DNA of 64,000 bases from Enterobacter sp. JUb54 (GCF_014298075.1 NZ_CP060418.1:4340001-4404000), one strand, 5' to 3'. Shown: positions 1 through 9,437, counted from the stretch's first letter. The notes: generated by a model not told the origin, from the sequence alone. A program made the numbers and translations.

Positions 1-1069
1 TGCGCGCAAACGCTGGCGTGAGGTGTTGACCTACGGCTGGCTGGCGGTCGGGGTCTGCATTCTGATGGTGCTGCCCTGGGGGCTGGCTATCGCCAACCGC
101 GAACCGGATTTCTGGCGCTACTTCTTCTGGGTGGAGCATATTCAGCGCTTTGCCGAGAAAGACGCCCAGCATAAGGCACCGTTCTGGTATTACATTCCGT
201 TCCTGATTGCCGGTAGCCTGCCGTGGCTGGCGCTGCTGCCCGGTGCGTTAAAGCGCGGCTGGAGCGAGCGCGATGAGGCGCGCGGGGCGCTGTATCTGCT
301 CGGCTGGGTGGTGATGCCGTTGCTGTTCTTCAGCATTGCGAAAGGCAAACTGCCGACCTACATCCTGCCGTGCTTCGCGCCGCTGTCGATCCTGATGGCG
401 CGCTATGGGCTGGATGCGGCGAAAGCCGGGGCCAAAGCGCTACGGATTAACGGCCTCATCAACCTGATTTTCGGCCTGGCGGGTCTGGTGGCGGTGCTGG
501 TGGTGTCGCCGTGGGGCGTCATGCATAAGCCGGTCTGGAGCCAGATTGAGCTGTATAAATGCCTGCTGGCGGCCATCGCGTTTGCGGTCTGGGCAGCGAT
601 GGGCTGGCTGGCGATGAAAGATAACGGTCGTCGCTGGACCTTAGCCGCCTGCTGTCCGCTGGGGCTGGCGCTGTTGATTGGCTTCGCGATCCCGGACCGG
701 GTGATCGATAGCAAACAGCCGCAGTTTATGGTGGATATCGTCGGCGAGTCGCTGGCGCCCAGCCGCTACGTGTTGAGTAATAACGTCGGCATTGCCGCAG
801 GGCTGGCGTGGGAGCTGAAGCGCAGCGATATCATCATGTATGGCAAGCAGGGCGAGCTGAAGTACGGCTTAAGCTGGGCGGATGCCAAAAATAGCTTTGT
901 GAGCCAGAGTGAGTTTGCCGGCTGGCTGGCAACCCATCGTCAGCAAGGGCCGGTTTCGCTGGTGCTGCTGATGGATAAAGGAGAGAACATGGCCGATTTA
1001 CCCCTCCCGAAACCTGACAATGTGTATGTGTTAGAGCGGGTCGTGTTTCTTCAGTATTTGCCGCAATGA
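1..1069 (+). CDS. arnT: Undecaprenyl phosphate-aminoarabinose:lipid A aminoarabinosyltransferase, 3' part
   Basis: The frame is open from base 2 and the gene begins left of the window, so only about the last 355 codons are seen (full ArnT is about 550 residues). ArnT is an inner-membrane glycosyltransferase that moves 4-amino-4-deoxy-L-arabinose from undecaprenyl phosphate to lipid A on the periplasmic side, lowering surface charge and giving polymyxin resistance. The family-typical stretch '[16 protein letters not shown]' is present near the visible start, followed by several hydrophobic membrane segments and a C-terminal soluble domain. The stop overlaps the arnE start as ATGA, as in other arn operons. 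The GTG at 23 is internal, not the real start. Confidence 0.96.
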   Translation, partial: ARKRWREVLTYGWLAVGVCILMVLPWGLAIANREPDFWRYFFWVEHIQRFAEKDAQHKAPFWYYIPFLIAGSLPWLALLPGALKRGWSERDEARGALYLLGWVVMPLLFFSIAKGKLPTYILPCFAPLSILMARYGLDAAKAGAKALRINGLINLIFGLAGLVAVLVVSPWGVMHKPVWSQIELYKCLLAAIAFAVWAAMGWLAMKDNGRRWTLAACCPLGLALLIGFAIPDRVIDSKQPQFMVDIVGESLAPSRYVLSNNVGIAAGLAWELKRSDIIMYGKQGELKYGLSWADAKNSFVSQSEFAGWLATHRQQGPVSLVLLMDKGENMADLPLPKPDNVYVLERVVFLQYLPQ

Positions 1070-1404
1070 GTACCTGGATCTGTCTGGCACTGGCGAGCCT
1101 GCTGAGCTGTGCAGGCCAGCTGTGCCAGAAACAGGCGACGCGCCCGTCGAAATCCCGGCGGCGCGGTCGCCATATTCTCGGCTGGCTGGGGCTGGCGCTG
1201 CTGGCGCTTGGCGGCGGGATGCTGCTGTGGCTGAGCGTCCTGCAATCCATCCCGGTGAGCGTGGCCTATCCGATGCTGAGCCTCAATTTTGTCTGGGTGA
1301 CGTTAGCGGCCTGGGGGCTCTGGCGTGAACCGGTGGCGCCGCGTCACTGGGCTGGCGTGGGGTTAATTGTCGTCGGGATCGTGATCCTGGGGAGCAGCGT
1401 CTGA
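1066..1404 (+). CDS. arnE: Flippase subunit ArnE for undecaprenyl phosphate-aminoarabinose
   Basis: 112 residues, against 111 in E. coli. The protein is a small EamA/SMR-type membrane protein with a first hydrophobic helix, a basic cytoplasmic stretch ([14 protein letters not shown]) and three more hydrophobic segments, including '[18 protein letters not shown]'. With ArnF it is thought to flip the lipid-linked sugar across the inner membrane so that ArnT can use it. The start is translationally coupled to arnT (ATGA at 1066-1069), and its own stop overlaps the arnF start by one base. Confidence 0.95.
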   Translation: MSTWICLALASLLSCAGQLCQKQATRPSKSRRRGRHILGWLGLALLALGGGMLLWLSVLQSIPVSVAYPMLSLNFVWVTLAAWGLWREPVAPRHWAGVGLIVVGIVILGSSV

Positions 1405-1799
1405 TGGGGTTAATCTGGGCATTATTCAGCGTCGGGCTGGTCAGCGTGGCGCAGCTGCTGCTGCGCGGCGCGATGGTTGCGCTGCCGCCGCTGAGCGACC
1501 TGATGGCGTTTCTCAGTCATCTGCTCCATCTGCGCCCCGGCACCTGGAGCCTGCTGCTGGGGCTGAGCGGCTATTTGCTGTCGATGGTCTGCTGGTACTT
1601 TGCCCTGCACCGGCTGCCGCTCGCCAAAGCCTATGCGCTGCTGAGCCTCAGCTACATTGTGGTGTGGGCGGCGGCAATCTGGCTTCCCGGATGGCATGAA
1701 CCGTTCCACTGGCGGGCGCTGGTGGGGGTGCTATTGATCATCGCCGGGGTGCTGACCATCTTCTGGCCGCTAAAACGCCCGGCGTCTCTCAAAGAATAA
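1404..1799 (+). CDS. arnF: Flippase subunit ArnF for undecaprenyl phosphate-aminoarabinose
   Basis: 131 residues, about the E. coli length (128). It is the partner of ArnE in the predicted flippase and has four hydrophobic segments with the EamA-like 'HRLPLAKAYALLSLSYIVVW'. It starts at the last base of the arnE stop (TGATG), so arnT-arnE-arnF are translationally coupled. Its 3' end runs 11 bases into the convergent phosphopantetheinyl transferase gene (1789-1799). No clear Rho-independent terminator was seen directly after it. Confidence 0.94.
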   Translation: MGLIWALFSVGLVSVAQLLLRGAMVALPPLSDLMAFLSHLLHLRPGTWSLLLGLSGYLLSMVCWYFALHRLPLAKAYALLSLSYIVVWAAAIWLPGWHEPFHWRALVGVLLIIAGVLTIFWPLKRPASLKE

Positions 1800-2358
1800 G
1801 CGCGGCATCCACAACAAACGGCGTCGGCGTGCATACCGCAAGGCTCAGGCCATCCAGCTGAATCTGACTGATCGACAACGTTGGGTGGCGGGTGCTGTCG
1901 ACGCTGGCGATTTGCCAGGCGCTGCCGCCGCGCTGCTTCACCATGGCCTCTTTCCGCGTCCAGATCCGCCAGAATGCGTTGAGCTGCTGCTCCGGCGGTT
2001 CCGCTTCCACCTCCGCATGCTCATCCATACTAAAGACCGCATTCGCCAGCCGGCGCCAGTTCTGGCGTGGGCGAATCACTTCGAGATCGCAGCCCACTTC
2101 TCCTTCATCGCTAATCAACAGCGCAATATCATCGCCGCTGTGGCTGAGGTTAAACCAGCGCGTGGCGGTGCCGGCGAAGCCCGGTTTGCCCTGCGCGGAG
2201 TAGATGATATCTGGTAGCGGTGAGATCGCCTGCGCCAGCAGGGCGCGACCGGCCAGCCAGCTTGCGCGGCGCGCGCCCTGTGGCGCCTGAGCCACGATCT
2301 CAGGCGGCAGGGTTTGGGCGCTGAGCGGCGAGATTTTCCGCAGGTACAGTTGATACAT
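1789..2358 (-). CDS. 4'-phosphopantetheinyl transferase of the aryl polyene cluster
   Basis: 189 residues from the ATG at 2358, one base after the stop of the preceding ketosynthase gene. Three Sfp/AcpS-type motifs are visible: 'RWFNLSHSGD', 'GCDLEVIRPR' and 'WTRKEAMVKQRGG'. These carry the Mg/CoA-binding acidic residues and the catalytic glutamate-lysine pair. The enzyme family attaches the phosphopantetheine arm to the serine of carrier proteins; the likely clients are the two ACPs at 13824-14346. It is the last gene of the minus-strand cluster and ends inside arnF. A longer frame starting upstream lies within the ketosynthase gene and is not credible as the start. Confidence 0.9.
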   Translation of the reverse strand: MYQLYLRKISPLSAQTLPPEIVAQAPQGARRASWLAGRALLAQAISPLPDIIYSAQGKPGFAGTATRWFNLSHSGDDIALLISDEGEVGCDLEVIRPRQNWRRLANAVFSMDEHAEVEAEPPEQQLNAFWRIWTRKEAMVKQRGGSAWQIASVDSTRHPTLSISQIQLDGLSLAVCTPTPFVVDAALIL

Positions 2359-2359
2359 A

Positions 2360-3589
2360 TCAGGGCCAGCGCTTAATGATGATGGAGGTATTGATCCCGC
2401 CAAAGGCGAAGTTATTGCTCTGCAGGAACTCGCAGTCCAGCGGGCGGGCTTCTCCCATAATGTAATCCAGCTCGCCGCACTGCGGGTCCGGCTGGCGCAG
2501 GTTGAGCGTCGGGGCAAACCAGCCTTCGCGCATCATCTGCAGGCTCATCCACGCCTCCAGCGCCCCGCAGGCCCCGAGGGTGTGGCCAAAATAGCTTTTC
2601 AGCGACGAGATCGGCACGTTGTTGCCAAACACTGCGGCGCTGGCCTGGCTTTCGGCGATATCGCCGCGGTCGGTTGCCGTGCCGTGTGCGGAGACGTAGC
2701 CGATGTCCCGGGCGTCTAAGCCCGCCATTCTGAGCGACTGCTCCATGCAGATTTGCATGGTTTCCTGCTGTGGCTGGGTAATATGCGCGGCATCGCAGTT
2801 GGTGGCGAAGCCGACGATCTCGCCGTAAATGGTCGCTCCCCGGGCTTTGGCGTGCTCCAGCTCTTCGAGAATCAGGGTACCGGCGCCTTCGCCAATCACC
2901 AGCCCGTCGCGCTGCTCGTCGAACGGCGACGGCGTGGTGGCCGGGGCGTCGTTGCGTTGGCTGGTGGCGAACAGGGTATCGAAGATCGCGGCTTCAGACG
3001 GGCACAGCTCTTCCGCGCCGCCGGCGACCATCACCGTCTGATAGCCGTGGCGAATGGCTTCCCAGGCGTAGCCAATCGCCTGGCTGCCAGAGGTGCAGGC
3101 GCTGGAGGTCGGGATCACTCGCCCGCGCAGGCCGAAGAACAGGCCGGTGTTGACCGCGGTGGTGTGCGGCATCATCTGCACGTAGGTGGTGCCGGTGATG
3201 TTATTGGTGTGCTTTTCCGTCAGCATGGTGGCGAACTCGCTGACCGGACCGGTGCTGCCGGTGGAGGAGCCGTAGGCAATGCCGGTTTCGCCGTTGGTCA
3301 GCACCGCATCGCCAATCAGTCCGGCCTGCTCCAGCGCCAGTTCGCTGGCGCGGGTGGACATCAACGACACCCGGCCCATGGCGCGTATCCGCTTGCGAGT
3401 ATAGTGTTCCGGCAGGCTGAAATCATCGATTGGCGCCCCGAGCAAGGTATGCAGGCCGTCATAGATTTTCCACTCCGGCATGGCGCGCACGGCGTTCTTG
3501 TAAGCGCGCAGCCGGGCAGACACCGCCTGCCAGCTTTCACCAAAGGCGGTTACGCCTCCCATACCGGTAATCACGACGCGGCGAGTCAT
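2360..3589 (-). CDS. apeR: Beta-ketoacyl-ACP synthase (ApeR-type)
   Basis: 409 residues, KAS I/II (FabB/FabF) family. The catalytic cysteine is C165 in 'PTSSACTSGSQAI', with the two histidine motifs 'SAHGTATDRGD' and 'KSYFGHTLGACG', so this is an active-looking condensing enzyme. The start overlaps the apeQ stop as ATGA. In described APE clusters the final ketosynthase is ApeR, an additional condensing enzyme beside the ApeO/ApeC pair. The symbol is assigned from family and position in the cluster; which elongation step it performs cannot be read from sequence. Confidence 0.9.
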   Translation of the reverse strand: MTRRVVITGMGGVTAFGESWQAVSARLRAYKNAVRAMPEWKIYDGLHTLLGAPIDDFSLPEHYTRKRIRAMGRVSLMSTRASELALEQAGLIGDAVLTNGETGIAYGSSTGSTGPVSEFATMLTEKHTNNITGTTYVQMMPHTTAVNTGLFFGLRGRVIPTSSACTSGSQAIGYAWEAIRHGYQTVMVAGGAEELCPSEAAIFDTLFATSQRNDAPATTPSPFDEQRDGLVIGEGAGTLILEELEHAKARGATIYGEIVGFATNCDAAHITQPQQETMQICMEQSLRMAGLDARDIGYVSAHGTATDRGDIAESQASAAVFGNNVPISSLKSYFGHTLGACGALEAWMSLQMMREGWFAPTLNLRQPDPQCGELDYIMGEARPLDCEFLQSNNFAFGGINTSIIIKRWP

Positions 3590-4317
3590 AGCATGCCTCC
3601 GTTGATGGAAATCATCTGGCGCGTGACGTAGCCCGCGATATCCGACATTAAATAGCTGGCGAGTCCGGCCACTTCTGCGGCCTGGCCCATGCGTTTCATG
3701 GGGATGATCGACATCGCCTCTTTGAGGGCGGCCTCTTCCATGGCGATCATGCCGGTGTCAATCAGGCCGGGGGCAATGCAGTTGACGGTAATTTTGCGTT
3801 TTGCCAGCTCAATGGCCAGCGCTTTGGTAGCGCCGATAATACCCGCTTTGGCGGCGCTGTAGTTCACCTGCCCGCGATTGCCCATCACCCCGGATACCGA
3901 CGACAGCGTAATAATCCGGCCACCCTGGCGGGCGCCAATCATCGGCATAATGCAGGGCTGAATGACGTTATAAAAGCTGTCGAGATTGGTGTGGATCACC
4001 GCATCCCAGTCGTTGTCGCTCAGCGCCGGGAAGGCGCCGTCGCGGGTGATACCGGCGTTGCTCACCACGCCATACCACGGGCCGTGGGCGGCGATATCCT
4101 GCTCCAGCACCTCGCGGCACTGCTCGCGTTCGGCGACATCAAAGCTCAACAGGCGGCCCGCACCGCCGGCGGCGAGGATTGTCTCCAGCGTCTCCTGCGC
4201 CCCTTGGTCATCGCGGTGGTAATGGACGCCGACGACAAAGCCGTCAGCCGCCAGCTGGCAGGCAATGGCCCGGCCGATGCCCTTGCTGGCACCGGTCACT
4301 AATACGGAACGGCTCAT
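3586..4317 (-). CDS. apeQ: 3-oxoacyl-ACP reductase, FabG-like (ApeQ)
   Basis: 243 residues, short-chain dehydrogenase/reductase. The NADPH-binding glycine motif 'VTGASKGIGRAIA' is at residues 7-19, and the catalytic Ser-Tyr-Lys set is seen as 'TLSSVSGVMGN' and 'YSAAKAG'. In aryl polyene synthesis it would reduce the 3-keto group after each condensation, before dehydration gives the conjugated double bond. ATGA overlaps join it to apeP upstream and apeR downstream. Confidence 0.92.
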   Translation of the reverse strand: MSRSVLVTGASKGIGRAIACQLAADGFVVGVHYHRDDQGAQETLETILAAGGAGRLLSFDVAEREQCREVLEQDIAAHGPWYGVVSNAGITRDGAFPALSDNDWDAVIHTNLDSFYNVIQPCIMPMIGARQGGRIITLSSVSGVMGNRGQVNYSAAKAGIIGATKALAIELAKRKITVNCIAPGLIDTGMIAMEEAALKEAMSIIPMKRMGQAAEVAGLASYLMSDIAGYVTRQMISINGGML

Positions 4318-4790
4318 GGTTTCTCTCCCTGATTAAACAGCGTCGTTAACTCGTCTGGGGTAGGCTGGAAGGTGTTTACACGGCCCGTTGCCAGCGTGGT
4401 ATCCCCATCAGCGATAGTGCAGTCGAAACTGCCAAAACGGTCATCCTGCATTAACAGCGTGACGGCGATCGTCAACGTGGATCCGGCAGGCAAAATACCG
4501 GCGGCGCAGACCAGTTCCCGGGCGCCGAGCACCATCCCAAGGGCGATGCTCTCCTGCTGGTGTTGATGGCGATGCCAGCCTGACCAGACGCCGACGGTCT
4601 GTGCCATCAGCTCCAGCGCAAACCAGCCGGGCAGGTTGCCATCGCTATCGACAAACGGCGCCAGCACCCCTGCGGTGTTCACCCCGACGCGGCAGGTGGC
4701 GGTCTCTTCGGTGACTTCCACTACCTCTTCGAGCAGCAGCATCGGCGCGTCATGGGGCAGATAGTCGCCGGGGGGCAGATAGTGGCTCAT
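4314..4790 (-). CDS. apeP: 3-hydroxyacyl-ACP dehydratase, hotdog fold (ApeP)
   Basis: 158 residues from the ATG at 4790, chosen because GGGAG lies six bases upstream and the start overlaps the apeO stop as ATGA. An ATG six bases earlier sits against that ribosome site. The N-terminus 'YLPHDAPMLLLEEVVEV' and central 'GWFALELMAQTVGVWSGW' fit FabA/FabZ-like hotdog dehydratases. In the described system ApeP works with ApeI as a dehydratase pair. A carboxylate (E in ALELMAQ) is present at the helix position expected for this fold. Confidence 0.88.
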   Translation of the reverse strand: MSHYLPPGDYLPHDAPMLLLEEVVEVTEETATCRVGVNTAGVLAPFVDSDGNLPGWFALELMAQTVGVWSGWHRHQHQQESIALGMVLGARELVCAAGILPAGSTLTIAVTLLMQDDRFGSFDCTIADGDTTLATGRVNTFQPTPDELTTLFNQGEKP

Positions 4791-5956
4791 GAACATCTCC
4801 CGAGCAGAATGCTGGCGTTATTGCCGCCAAAGGCAAATGAGTTGGAGAGGATCGCCGGGCGCTCGAGTGGCTGCGCGGTGGTGATCAGACCGCAGTCTGC
4901 CAGCGCCGGGTCGCGCGGCGACAGCGTGAAGTCCTGGGGCGGTAACGGCAGGTCGCGCTGCAAAATCAGCATCGCGATGGCCGCTTCGGTAATCCCGGCG
5001 GCGCCGAGGGTATGCCCGGTCAGGTGTTTGGTGGAGCTGCACGGCACGCGATCCCCGAACAGCGCCTGTACAACCTGCGACTCCACCCGATCGTTCAGCG
5101 GAGTCGCGGTGCCGTGCAGGTTGATATAGCCCACGTCATCCGCGCTGATGCCGGCATCGTCGAGAGCCATGGTAATGGCGCGGATCGCCCCTTCGCCCTG
5201 AGGATGCGGGGCCGAAATATGGTGAGCGTCGCTTGACTCGCCGACGCCCAGCAGCGCAACAGGCTGCGGCTCGCGGGTGAGCAGCATCAGCGCCGCCCCT
5301 TCACCGATGGTGATCCCGTTGCGGTCGCGGGCAAACGGCTGGCACCGCGTGGGAGAGAGCGACTCGAGGCTGTGAAAACCGTTCACCGGCATCCGGCTCA
5401 GGGTATCGGCGCCGCCGACGATGGCAACGTCGGCGAGCCCGGCTTCAATCAACCGTCGTCCGCTGATGATGGCCCTGGCGCTGGAGGAGCAGGCGGTGGA
5501 GAGGGTAAACGCCGGGCCGTCCAGCGCCAGCCAGTGGCTCAGGAAGCGCGACGGGTCGCCCAGCTCCTGCTGCGGGTATTGCCAGTCGCTGCTGGCGCGG
5601 CCGTTGAGGGTGCGGTCAACGTGAATATCCCCCTCGTCGAGCCCGGAGGTGCTGGTACCGAGCACCACCGCCACTCTGTCGTGGCCGAAGCGGGCGATGG
5701 CCTCATCAACCTGGGGACGGATCTGCGCCAGCGCCGCCAGCAGCAGCTGGTTGTTGCGCGAGCGGTGGGCGGCAAAGCGCTCCGGGATCGCCGGCAGGGT
5801 GGCGTCCACGCCGCCGAATACGGCCTCAGGGACTCCCCGTAGCCAACCGGCGCGCGGTTGCATCCCCGGCGCCACGCCGCGCGTCAGGTTCGCGGCGATC
5901 TCGTCCATGTCGTTGCCGAGCGCATTGATCATGCCGACAGCAGAAATATAGATCAT
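4787..5956 (-). CDS. apeO: Beta-ketoacyl-ACP synthase, main condensing enzyme (ApeO)
   Basis: 389 residues from the ATG at 5956 (a GTG at 5965 would add three residues and overlap apeN). KAS family with catalytic Cys156 in 'TLSTACSSSARAI' and histidines in 'NLHGTATPLND' and 'KHLTGHTLGAAG'. Published work on aryl polyene synthesis describes an ApeO:ApeC ketosynthase/chain-length-factor heterodimer. Here ApeC is encoded at the other end of the cluster (15136-15858). The two ketosynthase genes flank the dehydratase and reductase genes, giving a complete elongation cycle in four adjacent genes. Confidence 0.9.
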   Translation of the reverse strand: MIYISAVGMINALGNDMDEIAANLTRGVAPGMQPRAGWLRGVPEAVFGGVDATLPAIPERFAAHRSRNNQLLLAALAQIRPQVDEAIARFGHDRVAVVLGTSTSGLDEGDIHVDRTLNGRASSDWQYPQQELGDPSRFLSHWLALDGPAFTLSTACSSSARAIISGRRLIEAGLADVAIVGGADTLSRMPVNGFHSLESLSPTRCQPFARDRNGITIGEGAALMLLTREPQPVALLGVGESSDAHHISAPHPQGEGAIRAITMALDDAGISADDVGYINLHGTATPLNDRVESQVVQALFGDRVPCSSTKHLTGHTLGAAGITEAAIAMLILQRDLPLPPQDFTLSPRDPALADCGLITTAQPLERPAILSNSFAFGGNNASILLGRCS

Positions 5957-5957
5957 C

Positions 5958-6542
5958 TCAGTCACCCAGATATTGCATGGTGATGTGGTATTTGAAGGCC
6001 AGCTGCTCGATGCTGATGGGCATGCGTTTTCCCTGGCGGTTCAGATAGACGATAGCCGTGACCAGCTTGCCCTGCGCGTTACGCAGTTCCCGGCGATCGC
6101 CGATGTCGGTCAGGGTCCAGCCGGCCGGAAGCTGCTTCTGCCAGACGGCTATTGGCCAGTGGCTGAGCATCACATCCGCCAGCACCTGGCTGGCGGGCGG
6201 CAGCTGCGGCACCACGATCGATTGTTCGGCGCGCAGTCCGCGTTGATCGTAGGTGACGAGAAACAGGCGGATCCCCACCGACGAGAGGCCGGCGAGGGTG
6301 ATTTTTTGGTCGTCGGCATTGAGCATCACCAGCAGTGACTGGGTCTGGCCGTGAAAACGCCCGGTCAGCAGTTGCTGGGCGCTCAGCGGCGGCGCGATCC
6401 CCGGCGGCGGCAAGGTAACGCGGGTCCCCGGCTCCAGCCAGGCCTGGGGACGGCCGTCCTGCGGTTTTGGCGAGTGGCTGCACCCGGCAAGGATAAGGGT
6501 GGCAACCAGCGCGGCGGCGCGCCACAGTCTGTGCGTGATCAT
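5958..6542 (-). CDS. apeN: DUF3261-type lipoprotein (ApeN)
   Basis: 194 residues. The N-terminus is a lipoprotein signal with lipobox 'LILAGC', so Cys20 would be lipidated and the protein anchored in a membrane. The residue after the Cys is Ser, not Asp, which favours outer-membrane sorting. The rest is a small domain typical of lipoproteins found in APE clusters. Its role is not established; the neighbouring exporter and LolA-like protein suggest it helps place the finished pigment in the outer membrane. ATGA overlap with apeM. Confidence 0.82.
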   Translation of the reverse strand: MITHRLWRAAALVATLILAGCSHSPKPQDGRPQAWLEPGTRVTLPPPGIAPPLSAQQLLTGRFHGQTQSLLVMLNADDQKITLAGLSSVGIRLFLVTYDQRGLRAEQSIVVPQLPPASQVLADVMLSHWPIAVWQKQLPAGWTLTDIGDRRELRNAQGKLVTAIVYLNRQGKRMPISIEQLAFKYHITMQYLGD

Positions 6543-8863
6543 CGTCTTTTTTTCTCTTTTTTACCGGGCATCGCCATCGGTGACAGCAGGAAGGCGGTGA
6601 AAATACCGCTGACCAGCACAATGCCGAAGCTGCTGATGGCCTGGGTGGCGCTGAAGACCAGCATGCCCAGGGTCAGCAGGGTGGTCATCATCGCCAGAAT
6701 AATCGCCAGCAGCGACGTCAGCGGCGTACCGCGAGGGTTACTGAAAAACAACGTGTAGTTGATGCCAATCCCCAGCACCAGCACCAGCGCCAGCAGGGAG
6801 AACAGATTCACGGAGTGGCCGCTCAGGCTGAGCGCCGCCAGCCCGCAGCCGAGCGACAGCACCGACGGCACGAGGCTTTTCAGCCCGCTGCGCCAGCCGA
6901 GCCGCAGCATCGCGCCGCAGGCGATCACCGCCAGCGCTACCGCCAGGAGCCCCGTCAGAATATGCCGATAGAGGGCGAACAGGCCGTCAAAGGTGCTTTT
7001 TCTGTCGACCCACGCCACGCCGGACTGCTTCTCGCTCAATGCCTGTAATGCCGCGCTTTCTTTCACGCCGTCAACCGGGATCAGGACGCCGCTTTCCCCA
7101 CTTTTCAGGGTCAGCCACAGCAGGCGCCAGCCTTCACTGGCCGGGCTGGCAAGCCAGTCCTCAACCGTGACCGGCATGGCGTTAAGATCGACATTAACCG
7201 CCTGCACGCCGGCCTGCTGCAGCGCCTGGCTGACCGCCGGGACTGCGGCCTTGAGCAGCGTCAGGTCCTGGCGCTGGCGGGCCAGCGAATTGAGCGGCAG
7301 CGTGCGATACCCGGCGATCGTCCCCTGTTTTTTGGCCTGTTCAAGCGCCGGGACAAAGGCCTCCAGCCGCTCCAGGGTTTGCTGCGGGGTCGCCCCGTAG
7401 ACAACGAACCATTTCTGGTCGACGCTCTGGCCGGTTAAGGCCACGATGGCCTTTTCCTGGGCCAGAATCTGCGGCGGCAGCGCCTGCAGCTGCGAAATAT
7501 CGTCATCGATACGCAGCGTGGCGATACCGGCCAGCGACACCAGCGCCAGCGCCAGCGGTAGGCCGAGGTACAGTTTTTTACTGCGCCGCCATGCCGCCAG
7601 CCAGCGCAGCATCGGCACCATGGCCGGAACCGGGCGAACCGGCAATCCGCGAGACAGCAGCGGATGCCAGAAAATCACCGTCAGGCAGGAGGCGCTCAGC
7701 CCGACGGCGGCAAATACCGACATCTGGCGAATGCCGGGGAACGGGGCGAGCATCATAATAAGATAGGCCACCACCGCGGTCAGCAGCGCCAGCAGCAGCG
7801 CGCTGCGTACTTTGGCCAGGCTTTGCCACGGCGTGCTCTCGTGGCCGTGGACCATCCGTTCCGTCAGATAGTAGAGCGTATAGTCGGCGGAGATGCCGAT
7901 AATGCTCATGCTCATCACCAGCGTCATCAGATGCAGTTCGCCGAACAGCAGCAGCGTGGCGACGGTACCCGCCAGCCCGCCTATACCCACGGAAATCAGG
8001 CACAGCACTAGCGGTCGCAGCGAGCGGAAGGTCACGATGATTAGCAGCATCACGCCGAGTATCGTGGCGATGCCGAGCGTGGAAATGTCCTGCTTCGCCT
8101 GCTGGCTGGCGTAGTCGCTGTAAAAGACCGTCCCGCGTGACAGCAGCTGCGCCTGCGGGTAGCGCGCTTTGAAGGTCTGCTCCAGCCCGGAAAGGGTGGT
8201 CACCAGACGGTGCGTCTGCTGCATATCGAAAGAGGAACCGGCCAGTTCGCCGTGGATCAGATACCAGTGATTGCCCTGAGCATCCTGAGTGACCAGCCAG
8301 CCCTCTTTCAGCTGCAGGCGCTGGCCGCTTTTTGCCATCGCCAGCTGCGAGCCGCGCATCAGCATCAGCGGATCGCTGTGCAGCTCTTTGCCGCTGACGC
8401 CGGAGAAGGCGGAATAGAGCTGGGAGAGCACCCACTGCGCCTGCGCGCTGCCGCCGTTTTGCAGACGGGCGCGGGTCTCGGAGTCGATCATCCCGTTGCG
8501 GTGCTGCCAGAAGAAGCTGCCCCAGGCCTGCTGGCTGGCGGCATCCATCGGGCCTTTGACCTCCGCCAGCGCGTGGGACTGTTGCAGCAGGCTGAGCCAC
8601 GCTTGCGCCACCTGCGGGTCGGCCTGCTTGCCGGAGCTAACCAGCCAGACCAGCTGCCGGTCAAGGCGCTGGGTAAAGCCTTCGTTGAGCGCCGGCGGAA
8701 TGGCGCCGAGGGTCTGTTTCGGCAGCATGGCCAGCACGCTGCTGTTGATGCGCGACTGCGGCAGCAGCGTCAACAACACCCCCAGCATCAGCAGGCAGAC
8801 GAGTCCCCACAGCAGCGCAATGCTCCGACGGTTACGGTGCGGTAAATCGTTGTCGTTCGTCAT
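6539..8863 (-). CDS. apeM: MMPL-family exporter of the aryl polyene lipid (ApeM)
   Basis: 774 residues. The layout is that of RND/MMPL exporters: one N-terminal membrane helix, a large periplasmic domain (about residues 45-260), a block of five or more helices, then a second repeat with periplasmic domain and helix block ending in 'FGIVLVSGIFTAFLLSPMAM'. The intramembrane acidic motif 'GISADYTLYYL' is visible in the first helix block, and its counterpart in the second is 'GIGINYTLFF', which lacks the Asp. It most likely moves the lipid-linked polyene out of the inner membrane. The start overlaps the lolA-like gene by 32 bases. Confidence 0.88.
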   Translation of the reverse strand: MTNDNDLPHRNRRSIALLWGLVCLLMLGVLLTLLPQSRINSSVLAMLPKQTLGAIPPALNEGFTQRLDRQLVWLVSSGKQADPQVAQAWLSLLQQSHALAEVKGPMDAASQQAWGSFFWQHRNGMIDSETRARLQNGGSAQAQWVLSQLYSAFSGVSGKELHSDPLMLMRGSQLAMAKSGQRLQLKEGWLVTQDAQGNHWYLIHGELAGSSFDMQQTHRLVTTLSGLEQTFKARYPQAQLLSRGTVFYSDYASQQAKQDISTLGIATILGVMLLIIVTFRSLRPLVLCLISVGIGGLAGTVATLLLFGELHLMTLVMSMSIIGISADYTLYYLTERMVHGHESTPWQSLAKVRSALLLALLTAVVAYLIMMLAPFPGIRQMSVFAAVGLSASCLTVIFWHPLLSRGLPVRPVPAMVPMLRWLAAWRRSKKLYLGLPLALALVSLAGIATLRIDDDISQLQALPPQILAQEKAIVALTGQSVDQKWFVVYGATPQQTLERLEAFVPALEQAKKQGTIAGYRTLPLNSLARQRQDLTLLKAAVPAVSQALQQAGVQAVNVDLNAMPVTVEDWLASPASEGWRLLWLTLKSGESGVLIPVDGVKESAALQALSEKQSGVAWVDRKSTFDGLFALYRHILTGLLAVALAVIACGAMLRLGWRSGLKSLVPSVLSLGCGLAALSLSGHSVNLFSLLALVLVLGIGINYTLFFSNPRGTPLTSLLAIILAMMTTLLTLGMLVFSATQAISSFGIVLVSGIFTAFLLSPMAMPGKKEKKRR

Positions 8864-9437
8864 CGGTCAGGTGCGCGGGAGTCAGTTGATGTTGCGATAG
8901 CGTGATGTCGGTGCGATCGCCCTGTTTATCATTGAGCTGGATGTGGTCGAGATAGGTCTGCCCGGCCAGATCGATGGTGGCGAAGATCTTATCCAGCGGC
9001 GTGGTGAGCGGCGTCAGGCTCAGGGTCCAGCGTCCCTGGCCCTTATCGCTAAATTCGACGCGGAAATTCTGCTCCAGCACGCGGCGGTCGGCCTGGAACA
9101 GGGCGCGCAGCAGGTGGTTGAACTGGAACATCTGCGGGTTGTTTTCGGCGGTGATGGTTTGCGGCGGCTGGCCGTTGACCACCTGGACCATCCGTTTATC
9201 ATCCAGCAGTAGCTGCATCGGGAACGGCGTGGTTTGATCCCACAGCAGACCGGTGTCGCGGGCGATCAACATCGTCCCCTGGGATCGCAGCGGTTGCGGC
9301 AGATCCTTAATGGTACGGGTTTGATCGAAGTGGGCGCGGATCACCGGCTGTTCGGTAAAGCGCTGCTGAAGATCGTCCAGCGTCAGGGCGCTGACCAGCG
9401 GGCTGAGCAGCAGCGCCAGCAGAGGCCACCATCTCAT
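8832..9437 (-). CDS. apeL: LolA-like outer-membrane lipoprotein carrier protein (ApeL)
   Basis: 201 residues with a cleavable signal peptide (MRWWPLLALLLSPLVSA). The mature part reads as a LolA/LolB-like half-barrel: 'DLQQRFTEQPVIRAHFDQTRTIKDLPQPL' is split by the typical 'G.M.I....GLLWD.T.PF' pattern. LolA proteins shield lipid in the periplasm. Here it probably accepts the aryl polyene lipid from the MMPL exporter. ATGA overlap with the thioesterase gene upstream. Confidence 0.86.
   Translation of the reverse strand: MRWWPLLALLLSPLVSALTLDDLQQRFTEQPVIRAHFDQTRTIKDLPQPLRSQGTMLIARDTGLLWDQTTPFPMQLLLDDKRMVQVVNGQPPQTITAENNPQMFQFNHLLRALFQADRRVLEQNFRVEFSDKGQGRWTLSLTPLTTPLDKIFATIDLAGQTYLDHIQLNDKQGDRTDITLSQHQLTPAHLTDDERQRFTAP

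Noticed and set aside
2753-3631. 292-residue open frame on the plus strand
   Set aside because: Antisense to apeR and apeQ, Gly/Arg/His-biased, with no recognisable domain.
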